From NCBI GenBank assembly GCA_013373175.1, contig JABXII010000027.1, forward strand, positions 1 through 64,000: 64,000 bases of DNA. The letters are read 5' to 3'. The stretch is from Campylobacteraceae bacterium. GTDB taxonomy: Bacteria; Campylobacterota; Campylobacteria; Campylobacterales; Arcobacteraceae. Made by a program: the position numbers and the translations under genes. Below, piece by piece: positions 44,377-51,872 of the stretch. Position 1 is the first letter of the stretch, and each line of letters starts with the position of its first letter. Under the pieces are notes generated by a model. It worked only from the letters and a program-made list of their open reading frames with translations, was not told the origin of the DNA and searched no databases.

Positions 44377-44418
44377 TTTACTATTCTTGTTTAAAAAGTT
44401 TACTATTCTTGCTTAAAA
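44377..44418. repeat. Two 20-base direct repeats with 22-base period (possible AraC operator)
   Basis: TTTACTATTCTTGTTTAAAA (44377-44396) is repeated at 44399-44418 with one change (T to C). The 22-base period is close to two helical turns, the arrangement used by AraC-type proteins on direct-repeat half sites. The repeats lie between the divergent YitT and AraC genes. Confidence 0.55.
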
Positions 44419-44432
44419 TAATTTTATTAAGT

Positions 44433-44438
44433 TATAAT
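44433..44438 (+). promoter_or_regulatory. -10 box 6 bases from the ATG of the AraC gene
   Basis: TATAAT is followed by AACTCT and ATG (44445) with no Shine-Dalgarno sequence, just downstream of the direct repeats. This would give a leaderless transcript. Confidence 0.45.
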
Positions 44439-44444
44439 AACTCT

Positions 44445-45284
44445 ATGAAAAAAGATACTCTAAAAAGACATAGTCAAATTGCAAATGATGTTATGCACTA
44501 TATTTATAGATATATTAGTACAGATATAAATCTTGATGAATTAAGTATGAATCTAAATATTAGTAAATTTCATATGCATAGGGTATTTAAAGAAGAGTTT
44601 GAGCAAAATATTTATGAAACAATAAAAGCAATCAGACTTCAAAAAGCAGCAAGTTTACTTTTAACAAACAAAAGTTCAACTATTTCAAATGTTGCAAGAA
44701 ATTGTGGATACTCTTCTCAAGCTGCTTTTATTAGAGTATTTAAAGAGATGTTTAATACCACTCCTAAACGTTGGAGAAATGGAGAATACAAGCAGCTTTT
44801 TCTTAGAAAAAATCTAAAGAGATTTGATATTAAACCTGAAATATCAAGATTTAAATCAAAAAAAGCTTATTATATAAGACACAAAGGAACTAAAGAAGAA
44901 TTTGATAACTCTTGGGAGAAGTTAAATACTTGGACTTTAATAAAAGGGTATAAAGAGTTTGATAAAATTAATTTCTTTCATGATAATTTAGTTTTAAAAG
45001 ATTTTGAAAATAGTCGTTTTGTCTCAGCAATTATTTTTGATGAAGAATTAATAGAAGATACTTTTCCTTATCTTATCACACCTGAACAAATATGTGCAAA
45101 ATTTAATTTTAAAGGTGATAAAAAAGAGTTTAAAGATTTTATTTTTTGGGTTTATTTTGATTGGTTAGTAAATAGTGGTTATGAAGCAAATACAGAACCT
45201 TCATTTGTTATATATAAAAATGATTTTTATTTAACAAATGAGGGAACTTTTGAACTAGATTTTTATTTATCTATTTCAATGTAA
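44445..45284 (+). CDS. AraC-family regulator with GyrI-like effector domain
   Basis: The product has 279 residues from the ATG at 44445. A TTG 12 codons upstream lies in the direct repeat and has no ribosome site. The DNA-binding domain is N-terminal (about 10-110: LDELSMNLNISKFHMHRVFKEEF and ISNVARNCGYSSQAAFIRVFKEMFNTTPKRWR). It is followed by a GyrI/Rob-like ligand-binding domain (about 125-279, FKSKKAYYIRHKGTKEEFDNSWEKL). This order is that of Rob/SoxS-related regulators binding small hydrophobic effectors. Its 3' end overlaps the convergent gene by 9 bases. Confidence 0.88.
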   Translation: MKKDTLKRHSQIANDVMHYIYRYISTDINLDELSMNLNISKFHMHRVFKEEFEQNIYETIKAIRLQKAASLLLTNKSSTISNVARNCGYSSQAAFIRVFKEMFNTTPKRWRNGEYKQLFLRKNLKRFDIKPEISRFKSKKAYYIRHKGTKEEFDNSWEKLNTWTLIKGYKEFDKINFFHDNLVLKDFENSRFVSAIIFDEELIEDTFPYLITPEQICAKFNFKGDKKEFKDFIFWVYFDWLVNSGYEANTEPSFVIYKNDFYLTNEGTFELDFYLSISM

Positions 45285-45773
45285 ATTTTTACTTTTTATT
45301 TGTGCAGTTAACATTTTTGTATTTCTAGCACTGAAATATAAAGTAAGTGCAAGAAGGATAAAGGCTATTGAAAATAAAACAACAACTGAAGTATTTATAA
45401 CAGCTCCTTGTTGAGTTTGAGAAAGTTTATTAGTAGAAACTTCTTTTGAAGCTTTTTTAGTAAAACCTTCAAGTGGTGCAAAACCTTCTTTTACAACTGT
45501 ATGTCCTGGTCCTCCATCAAGTACAACTTGGTACTGTTCTTTTGGAATTTCAATTGTAAGTTCACTTTCTTGTGGAAGTCTTTTTTGATATAAAACTTCT
45601 CCTGAAACTAGTGATTCAAGTTTAACTAGTGCTCCTACAGTTTTTTCTCCTGTACTAAAAGCACCAACTACTGTTATTGTATTGTCTTCATTATCAATCA
45701 CATCCATAAGTAAAGTATGAGCACTTAGATTTAAGCTTATTAGTAAAAAAACAAGTATTGATTTTATTTTCAT
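45276..45773 (-). CDS. Periplasmic beta-sandwich protein with C-terminal anchor
   Basis: The product has 165 residues with a signal peptide (about 1-18, NLSA-HT), a beta-rich domain (about 19-95; DNTITVVGAFSTGEKTVGAL, then YQVVLDGGPGHTVVKEG), a polar linker, and a membrane helix (about 127-149). The H at the mature N-terminus and the GGPGH motif resemble NikL/DUF4198-type metal-uptake accessory proteins, but I am not certain. It overlaps the end of the PepSY gene by one base, so it is the third gene of that Fur-box operon and is probably connected to iron reduction or binding. Confidence 0.75.
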   Translation of the reverse strand: MKIKSILVFLLISLNLSAHTLLMDVIDNEDNTITVVGAFSTGEKTVGALVKLESLVSGEVLYQKRLPQESELTIEIPKEQYQVVLDGGPGHTVVKEGFAPLEGFTKKASKEVSTNKLSQTQQGAVINTSVVVLFSIAFILLALTLYFSARNTKMLTAQIKSKNLH

Positions 45774-47338
45774 TATTTATCCTTTTTTTTAGAAAATAGA
45801 AGTTTAAACTCTTCTCTATTATTTGGTATTTTAAAACTTATAAAAAGAAGAATTAGTCCAAAAATAAATAGAGCAATATCAACATTTAAGATGATAAACA
45901 TATTGTTTGTAAATAGTTCAATAGGAGAAAATCCTGATACATAAAAGTGAACTAATGGAGTTATTATAAATAAAGCTGCTCCAAGTTTGAAAAACTCTTT
46001 TGCTGCTTTAAAGGAACAAATTCTATAAAAAGACCAAGTTAAAGTACTAAGCCAAGCAATAAAGAATAATCCTTTTTGTAAGAACATTCTATTTTCTAAA
46101 TCAAATGGTAAAATCCATTGAAGAAGAAAAATAAATCCAGTTGCCGGTATAACTCCAATCATAACAGCTAAAGATAGTTTTCCAAACCAATGATAAAAAG
46201 GAATTTTATTATCAAATTTTTTAGCTTTCTTTTCTAAGAAAAGTAATACTCCAAAACCTATTGCAATTCCACAAATAGCCATGATTATTGCAATAATAGT
46301 TCTAACTACAATGTCAACTCCAAAAAGTAAATGTAAGAAATATAAAGTATCAGCAAACAGGCTTGACCAATTTCCATCTAATACTTTTTTATACTCAATT
46401 AAACTTCCATCAACACCACTTAAAACAACAACTGGGTTATTGTATACACCATTTAAAAATGGATAGTTTGGATTATATCCTGTAAGTTCAACTTGTGCAG
46501 AACTATCTTTCCAATTGATTAATTTAATTTTGTCAAAGTTAATACTTGGATTTACATTTTCTGCTTTTTGAATAAGCTCACTAATTGGAAGCATAGCAGT
46601 TGGCTCATTGTTTCTTTCAACTAAAGCTCTTTGTGGTCTTAATATTGGACCTATTGCTTGCCAAGTATTTGAGATTTCTCCTTTTGAAGAGATATATGTC
46701 ATTAAAGTTGAGCCTGTATATCCAATATTCATATAAGCCCCTGTAAGTGTAACTATTACAAAAGGAGCAAATAGCCAGATAAAAACTTTTCTGTGATATT
46801 TAGAAAACTTACCTTGATGGTTTTTTGGATTATTATTATACTTTAAATGATAAACTTGAATTAATCCACCAATAATCAAAAGCATAACAGATACTGCAAC
46901 AAGACCAAATACAACATATCCAGCAGTCATAAAAGGTCTTCCATAGTGCATATGATTTAAAAATTTTGCTAATTGAGAACTATCTCCTTCATCATCAACT
47001 CTTTGCATTGTTTTTGGATTAAAAACAACGGGTTCTACAAACATATGATTTACTTTTAAAGCTGGATCATTAAAATACCCTGGAAGTTCTATAATAATGT
47101 TATTTGTAGGAAAGTTAGGGTCACTAATAACAGGATCAATCATCTTTGAATAGTTTATCTCTTTGATATTTGCAGCTTCAAAATGTCTTGAAGGTTTTTC
47201 CCATGTTTGAATATAGGGTAAAAAAATTGCAAAAATACCAAAGAAAACACACAAATACATAAATAATGAGGCACTAATCCCTACACTTACGTGTATTCTT
47301 TGTAGTCTTTGTTTAAATAATTTACTTGCATTTTTCAT
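45773..47338 (-). CDS. PepSY-TM iron reductase-like protein
   Basis: This is a 521-residue inner-membrane protein. It has an N-terminal helix (about 16-40, RIHVSVGISASLFMYLCVFF), a periplasmic PepSY-type region, helices at about 140-160 and 185-205 (HRKVFIWLFAPFVIVTLTGAYMNIG), a second periplasmic domain (LIQKAENVNPSINFDKIKLI, then VVLSGVDGSLIEYKK), and five more helices in about 330-510. The His residues in helices (HRIH-like start, HYGR, YHRK, FLHLL) could coordinate heme. The family includes siderophore-iron reductases beside TonB receptors. It is paralogous to the protein at 47807 and lies 3 bases after the small membrane protein gene. Confidence 0.88.
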   Translation of the reverse strand: MKNASKLFKQRLQRIHVSVGISASLFMYLCVFFGIFAIFLPYIQTWEKPSRHFEAANIKEINYSKMIDPVISDPNFPTNNIIIELPGYFNDPALKVNHMFVEPVVFNPKTMQRVDDEGDSSQLAKFLNHMHYGRPFMTAGYVVFGLVAVSVMLLIIGGLIQVYHLKYNNNPKNHQGKFSKYHRKVFIWLFAPFVIVTLTGAYMNIGYTGSTLMTYISSKGEISNTWQAIGPILRPQRALVERNNEPTAMLPISELIQKAENVNPSINFDKIKLINWKDSSAQVELTGYNPNYPFLNGVYNNPVVVLSGVDGSLIEYKKVLDGNWSSLFADTLYFLHLLFGVDIVVRTIIAIIMAICGIAIGFGVLLFLEKKAKKFDNKIPFYHWFGKLSLAVMIGVIPATGFIFLLQWILPFDLENRMFLQKGLFFIAWLSTLTWSFYRICSFKAAKEFFKLGAALFIITPLVHFYVSGFSPIELFTNNMFIILNVDIALFIFGLILLFISFKIPNNREEFKLLFSKKKDK

Positions 47339-47341
47339 GGA

Positions 47342-47662
47342 TTAGCTTCCTAAAATAAAAAATAAAATTGCAATTGCACAGATGAAACTAGGAATAAATA
47401 CCCTTTTAAGTGCAATTAGTTTTGTATAAGACAGTGCTATCCAAAAAGACAACACAGCCCATAATAAAGTATAAAAATATATTGGTATTACAAGAGATTC
47501 TCCTAATGGAATAGGCGTCAAGAAAGTTAATAAAGTCATAAATAAATATGAAACCATTAACCCTCCAAAAATAGAAGATATAGTCCTAAGAAGACCAATT
47601 TTTTTACCAGTTTTTTCAGGTGTTGATAGATTTTTATAAATAGATTTAAATTTGTATTTCAA
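47342..47662 (-). CDS. Small iron-uptake membrane protein (DUF3649-like)
   Basis: The product has 106 residues with three hydrophobic helices (about 27-50, 57-78 and 85-104). The pattern SIFGGLMVSYLFMTLLTFL and LLWAVLSFWIALSYTKLIALKR resembles DUF3649 proteins, which sit between TonB receptors and PepSY reductases in other proteobacteria. The start is TTG at 47662 with AAAGG 8 bases upstream. It is the first gene of the operon, preceded by a strong Fur-like box. It has a clear paralogue at 49361. Confidence 0.75.
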   Translation of the reverse strand: MKYKFKSIYKNLSTPEKTGKKIGLLRTISSIFGGLMVSYLFMTLLTFLTPIPLGESLVIPIYFYTLLWAVLSFWIALSYTKLIALKRVFIPSFICAIAILFFILGS

Positions 47663-47685
47663 TAATAATACCTTTATTTAATTTT

Positions 47686-47704
47686 GAGAATTATAATCAA
47701 TTAA
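47686..47704. promoter_or_regulatory. Fur box of the first PepSY operon
   Basis: GAGAATTATAATCAATTAA has 13 of 19 consensus matches, and its core TTTTGAGAATTATAATCA is identical to the box before the TonB operon at 35865. It lies 24 bases upstream of the TTG start at 47662. Confidence 0.65.
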
Positions 47705-47746
47705 ATTAAAAAGACACTTAAGATTTTTTTTATCATGATAAGTAGT

Positions 47747-47806
47747 TTTAGTTGAGCACTATCAAATGTAGACTCAACTAAATATAGTTAAAATTAATTT
47801 AACTAT
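47747..47806 (-). terminator. Tandem hairpins after the second PepSY gene
   Basis: Immediately after the stop at 47807, ATAGTTAAA/TTTAACTAT (47784-47806) forms a 9-bp stem. Then TTTAGTTGAG/CTCAACTAAA (47747-47756 with 47773-47782) forms a 10-bp stem with a 16-base loop. There is no T run after either, so this is a structured 3' end rather than a classic terminator. Confidence 0.5.
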
Positions 47807-49357
47807 CTATTTTGAATTAAAATCAAAATATTTGTTAGGAAGCTTAAAACATATAAAAATAAAAAATAGTCCTAAAAGTAGCAGAGTAATATCTACAAAT
47901 CCAATTATGTATAAACCCTTAGAAAAAAGAGTTATGAAATTAAATCCACTGAATAATTGATGAGCTAGAACAGAAAGTATTAAGAATATCCCTGCAATTA
48001 AAGAAGAGTACTTTGATACAATATATATGTTTTTCTTCATTAAAATAAATATAAAGATTAGTAAAAATGATGAATAAAAGATTATCTCTTGGGTATTGAA
48101 AATTGAATCTATTAGATAAAAATGTATATATTTTTTAGGTATTGTCCATGCTGTCAAAAATAATGCAGAACTACTAATAATAGAACCTAAAATAATTGTA
48201 AAAGAAAGTGGTTTTAATATCTTATACGTTAAGCTGTCTTTTTTTTGTCTAAATAACCATAAAAATGCTGAGTATACAAGACCAAAAAGAATAACTATAC
48301 AAATTAAACCAAAAATTATTCTTGGGATATCACTAAAAGTTCTTAAGTAATGAAGATAGAAAATAGAATCTAAAGTCTTCTCTGCAAAAGTTCCATCTTT
48401 TGCAAGTTTTTTATCTATTACTTTTCCCGTATCACCATTTAATACTACATATGATTCATTTGTCATAGAGCTAACAAATATATTTTTAGGTTCATAGCCA
48501 ATGAATTTTATTCTTGTATTTATGTCATTTAGATTATATAGTTGAATTTCATAAAATCTTATATTAGTAAATTCGTTTAAAGCTTTTTTATAAAGGTTAT
48601 TTAAATCCATAGTTTGAGCATATTGACTTTTTTTTATAGGTTTTAAATCAGGATCAACTAAAATATTTCTTTTTACTTTTAAAACATTTGCAGTTTTACC
48701 ATTTGTAAAATAATTTGTAAGTAAAGGTGAACTATAAACACCTAAATTAAATAATGCCCCTGTAATACCAAATATAAGAATAAAAGGTAAAGTATATAAA
48801 GATAAAAGCCTATGATATTTTGCAAAAAAGCCTTTTATAGTTTTTGTTTTTGTATTTTTATATTTATTTTTTATAATCAATAAAATTCCACTTAAGCATA
48901 AAAATACAACTGCTACAGACATAAATCCAAATATGATTTTAAATATAAGTGAATTAAAAATAGCACCAGTATGAATTTTATCAAAGAACTTTGAAATAGT
49001 GAATGACTTTTGTTTAACTCTTTTACATGTATTTGGGTCTAAATGAAAGTTTGGTCTATTTTTAACAATCATTAGATTAGTTGCTTTTACTTCTAATGCA
49101 GGTAGAGTTAATTTTATTAAATCACTTCTAACTTTTTTACCATTTTCTCCAAAATAAGTTCTTTTGGGTATTTGTTTAATACATTGATTTAAATCTATAT
49201 CTTCAAAGGCAATATTTGGTATATGTTTTTTTGCATCTTCCCATAAATTAATATATGGTTGAAAAATTGTTAAAATACCAAAAAAGAGAGAGATAAAGAA
49301 AAATAAAAGTATATTTATCCCAATCAATTTATGAATATTAAATAGTTTCTTTTTCAT
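47807..49357 (-). CDS. PepSY-TM iron reductase-like protein (second copy)
   Basis: The product has 516 residues with the same layout as the protein at 45773: N-terminal helix (about 8-33, HKLIGINILLFFFISLFFG), a periplasmic domain, helices at about 132-160 and 183-205 (AKYHRLLSLYTLPFILIFGITGALFN), a second periplasmic domain ending VVLNGDTGKVIDKK, and a cluster of C-terminal helices. Conserved His residues (NIHKL, IHTGA, KYHR, FYLHYL) match those of its paralogue, suggesting heme or metal ligands. It lies 3 bases after the small membrane protein gene and downstream of a receptor gene, so it probably reduces the iron delivered by that receptor. Confidence 0.87.
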   Translation of the reverse strand: MKKKLFNIHKLIGINILLFFFISLFFGILTIFQPYINLWEDAKKHIPNIAFEDIDLNQCIKQIPKRTYFGENGKKVRSDLIKLTLPALEVKATNLMIVKNRPNFHLDPNTCKRVKQKSFTISKFFDKIHTGAIFNSLIFKIIFGFMSVAVVFLCLSGILLIIKNKYKNTKTKTIKGFFAKYHRLLSLYTLPFILIFGITGALFNLGVYSSPLLTNYFTNGKTANVLKVKRNILVDPDLKPIKKSQYAQTMDLNNLYKKALNEFTNIRFYEIQLYNLNDINTRIKFIGYEPKNIFVSSMTNESYVVLNGDTGKVIDKKLAKDGTFAEKTLDSIFYLHYLRTFSDIPRIIFGLICIVILFGLVYSAFLWLFRQKKDSLTYKILKPLSFTIILGSIISSSALFLTAWTIPKKYIHFYLIDSIFNTQEIIFYSSFLLIFIFILMKKNIYIVSKYSSLIAGIFLILSVLAHQLFSGFNFITLFSKGLYIIGFVDITLLLLGLFFIFICFKLPNKYFDFNSK

Positions 49358-49360
49358 TAT

Positions 49361-49648
49361 TTAACCTATTATATAAAGTAGTGAATAAAATAATATGAAT
49401 GGAATTAAGGTTTTTAAAATTGCGCTTAATTTAGTTTTAGACATTACAATCCAAAGTGCAAAGATTGACCAGAAAACTGGAAGAAGAATAATTGCTATTA
49501 CAATATTTTCGAAAGTAGTAAAAGTCAAAAAAGTTGCTACATACATAATACAAAGATATGCAACAGCTAACCCTCCAAAAAGTGATAGACTTATTCTTAA
49601 GAATCCAAGTTCATTATTATTGTCTTTTTTTAAAATATTTAAATTAAT
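49361..49648 (-). CDS. Small iron-uptake membrane protein (DUF3649-like) with apparent ATT start
   Basis: The frame continues upstream of the first in-frame ATG (49546), with clear homology to the 106-residue paralogue at 47342: ELGFLRISLSLFGGLAVAYL matches KIGLLRTISSIFGGLMVSYL. That region has no in-frame ATG, GTG or TTG. An AAAAAGGA ribosome site (49662-49655) is 6 bases before an ATT at 49648, which I take as the start, giving 95 residues and three helices. ATC at 49651 is an alternative. Starting at 49546 would remove the first helix. It sits between receptor and PepSY genes in one operon. Confidence 0.65.
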   Translation of the reverse strand: MNLNILKKDNNNELGFLRISLSLFGGLAVAYLCIMYVATFLTFTTFENIVIAIILLPVFWSIFALWIVMSKTKLSAILKTLIPFILFYSLLYIIG

Positions 49649-49671
49649 GATAATTCCTTTTTAAATTTTTT

Positions 49672-49700
49672 TATAAATGGTAAAAATATTACCATTTATA
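49672..49700 (-). promoter_or_regulatory. 12-bp hairpin at the receptor stop codon
   Basis: TATAAATGGTAA (49672-49683) and TTACCATTTATA (49689-49700) are perfect complements with a 5-base loop. The right arm contains the receptor stop codon. On the minus strand it is followed by A residues, not T, and then by the ribosome site of the next gene. It is therefore more likely an mRNA-stabilising or processing element than a terminator. Confidence 0.55.
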
Positions 49701-51779
49701 TTCAAAGTTAATACCAACTACTCTAGGGGCTCCTACTCTATATCTATAGTTAGAACCTGACTTTTGCTTACTTGTATAGTAAGTTTTGTCAAATAAATTA
49801 TTTGCAAATAAAGAGATTTCCCAATCATTTTGTTTATATCCAATTTTAGTATCAACAACTGTATAAGGACTAACTTTTAATGTATTTTCACTATTAGCAT
49901 AAGAACTTCCTGAATATCTTAAATTTGTTGCTAAATAAACATTTTTATCATTTTCCCAATATACTCCAGTATTAGCTGTAAAATTTGGTGTTTGTGCAAA
50001 CTCATTACCAGAATAATTTGTTCCATTGTTTTCATACTTTGTATATTCAGTACTAACATATCCCATACTTGTATTTAATCTAAATTTAGGATTTATATAG
50101 TAAGTAGCTTCAAGTTCTAAACCTTTTAGTTCTGATTCTCCCGCATTTTCGATATATTCATCTTCTGCAAGTCCAGAATCTCCTGAAACACTTAATTGTC
50201 TATCTTCCCATTTTGTATAGAAGATATTTGCATTAGCAATTAATGTATCATCTAACCATTTACTTTTAAATGATAGTTCGTAGTTATTTGTAAATTCTGC
50301 ATCATATTCTTTTGATTTTCCTTGAACAGGGTTAACAGAAACTCCTCCAGGTCTATAACCTTTAGAATATGTAAACCCAGTATTAATATTTTCAGTTAAT
50401 TTATAGTTGAATCCTATTTTTGGAAGGATATTATCAAGTTTACTATCAGCTTTATCATTACCTGGACCAACAAGGTTATTTATTGCATTGTCTACAACTG
50501 CATTTATACCAGCACCTAAATCTACACTTCTTTCAATAGCTAAATCTGAAGTATTTTCTCTTTTGTCTCTATCTGCTCTTAATCCAGTTATAATTGTCAA
50601 ATTATCTGTTAGTTGATAGTCTGAATTTAAAAATAGTGCATAGTTATGAAATTCTTCATATGCAGATTGATCATATTTGATTTTTAAACCTGCAAAAAGA
50701 CTACTAGCATCTGCATCAGTAATATTATAAGTTCTATCATTTTTTCCATTTGCATAATATAGTCCAATACTTGCTTTTAGTCTGTCTCCTTTGTAATCTA
50801 CTCTAAATTCTTGAGTAAAGTCTTTATTTTCATTTTCCATATCAACAGTTGATAAACCACGGTCTTCATCCCTATCTGTTTTTCTATCGTGGTCAGTATC
50901 CGTAAAAGTTGTGATAGATTTGAAATCCCAGTTTTCATTTAAATATGTTTTGTATTCTAATGAATGAGTATTAACTTTTGTTTGGTAGTATCCATCTGTA
51001 TTCCAAATATTAATTCTTTTTTCTGGGTCACCTGTAACTAAAGAATTTCCATTATCATTTTTATTTGTATGTGAAGTTGTAAATAATACTTGACTATCAT
51101 CACCAATTAAGTAAAGAAGTTTTCCTCTTAAGTTTAAACTTCTATTTTCTGAAAAATCATCTTCATTTAAATTTTTATTTTCAAGATATCCATCACTTCC
51201 TTTTCTTTGAGCAGTTAATCTAAAAGCCAAGTTTTCTGTAATTGGTCCTGTTTGCATTAATGAAAGGGATTGTGAATTGTATGAACCATATGATATTTTT
51301 CCCTTACCATTATGATTAAATTCTGGATCTTTTGTTTTTAAAACTACTGCTCCTGCAAGTGAATTCCTTCCTTGTGAAGTTGATTGAGGTCCTCTTAATA
51401 TTTCAACTTGTTCCATATCCCAAGTTGTTAAGGTATCAGCAGAAATGGAAAAAAAACTAAGAGGTGCTCCATCTAATGTAAAGTTTGTTGTCCCAATACC
51501 AGTATTAGTATCATATGAATCAATACCTCGGATTTTATATCCCCACCCAGTAGATTGAACATTTGCACTTTGATTAATTACACCAGAAAGGTCTTCATAA
51601 TTTGTATTATTTTCTAAACGTTTACTATCAAATACTTGAATACTTGAAGTACTGTCTTGTAAACTTCTATCAAGTTTATCTCCCATAATCGTTATTTCAT
51701 TTAGTTTTTCAGTTGCATTTAGAACAGTTGTTAAACTGATTGTTGCTAAACAAACAGCTGCAATTTTGCTTAATTTCAT
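49689..51779 (-). CDS. TonB-dependent receptor
   Basis: This is a 696-residue outer-membrane receptor. It has a signal peptide (about 1-22, VLNA-TE), a TonB box (LNEITIMGDK, about 26-35), a plug domain with NVQSTGWGYKIRGIDSYDTN and VEILRGPQSTSQGRNSLAGAVV, and a barrel ending in GINFEYKW. It ends in Trp rather than the usual Phe. The plug resembles that of the receptor at 25911 more than the FhuE-like pair. The start is ATG with GGAAG. It is first in an operon with the DUF3649-like and PepSY genes. The ligand is not predictable from sequence. Confidence 0.93.
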   Translation of the reverse strand: MKLSKIAAVCLATISLTTVLNATEKLNEITIMGDKLDRSLQDSTSSIQVFDSKRLENNTNYEDLSGVINQSANVQSTGWGYKIRGIDSYDTNTGIGTTNFTLDGAPLSFFSISADTLTTWDMEQVEILRGPQSTSQGRNSLAGAVVLKTKDPEFNHNGKGKISYGSYNSQSLSLMQTGPITENLAFRLTAQRKGSDGYLENKNLNEDDFSENRSLNLRGKLLYLIGDDSQVLFTTSHTNKNDNGNSLVTGDPEKRINIWNTDGYYQTKVNTHSLEYKTYLNENWDFKSITTFTDTDHDRKTDRDEDRGLSTVDMENENKDFTQEFRVDYKGDRLKASIGLYYANGKNDRTYNITDADASSLFAGLKIKYDQSAYEEFHNYALFLNSDYQLTDNLTIITGLRADRDKRENTSDLAIERSVDLGAGINAVVDNAINNLVGPGNDKADSKLDNILPKIGFNYKLTENINTGFTYSKGYRPGGVSVNPVQGKSKEYDAEFTNNYELSFKSKWLDDTLIANANIFYTKWEDRQLSVSGDSGLAEDEYIENAGESELKGLELEATYYINPKFRLNTSMGYVSTEYTKYENNGTNYSGNEFAQTPNFTANTGVYWENDKNVYLATNLRYSGSSYANSENTLKVSPYTVVDTKIGYKQNDWEISLFANNLFDKTYYTSKQKSGSNYRYRVGAPRVVGINFEYKW

Positions 51780-51798
51780 TTTACTTCCTTAATAAAAA

Positions 51799-51813
51799 CA
51801 AGAATCATTCTTA
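51799..51813. promoter_or_regulatory. Fur-box-like site before the fourth receptor
   Basis: On the minus strand TAAGAATGATTCTTG resembles the TGAGAAT-N-ATTCTCA form of the Fur site with three mismatches. It lies 20 bases upstream of the receptor start. The rest of the 93-base gap to the kinase gene holds an AT-rich stretch and nothing recognisable. Confidence 0.5.
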
Positions 51814-51872
51814 ATTTGTGTGGGCGAAAGTTTAATAAAAAAGAGTGTCCAAAATATGTCCATTATAAAAAA

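Noticed and set aside
44377-44418. CRISPR-like repeat
   Set aside because: Only two copies, with a 2-base spacer; the arrangement fits operator half sites instead.
49361-49546. 61-residue version of the DUF3649-like protein starting at ATG 49546
   Set aside because: It would lose the first helix and clear homology to the paralogue that continues upstream in frame to the ribosome site.
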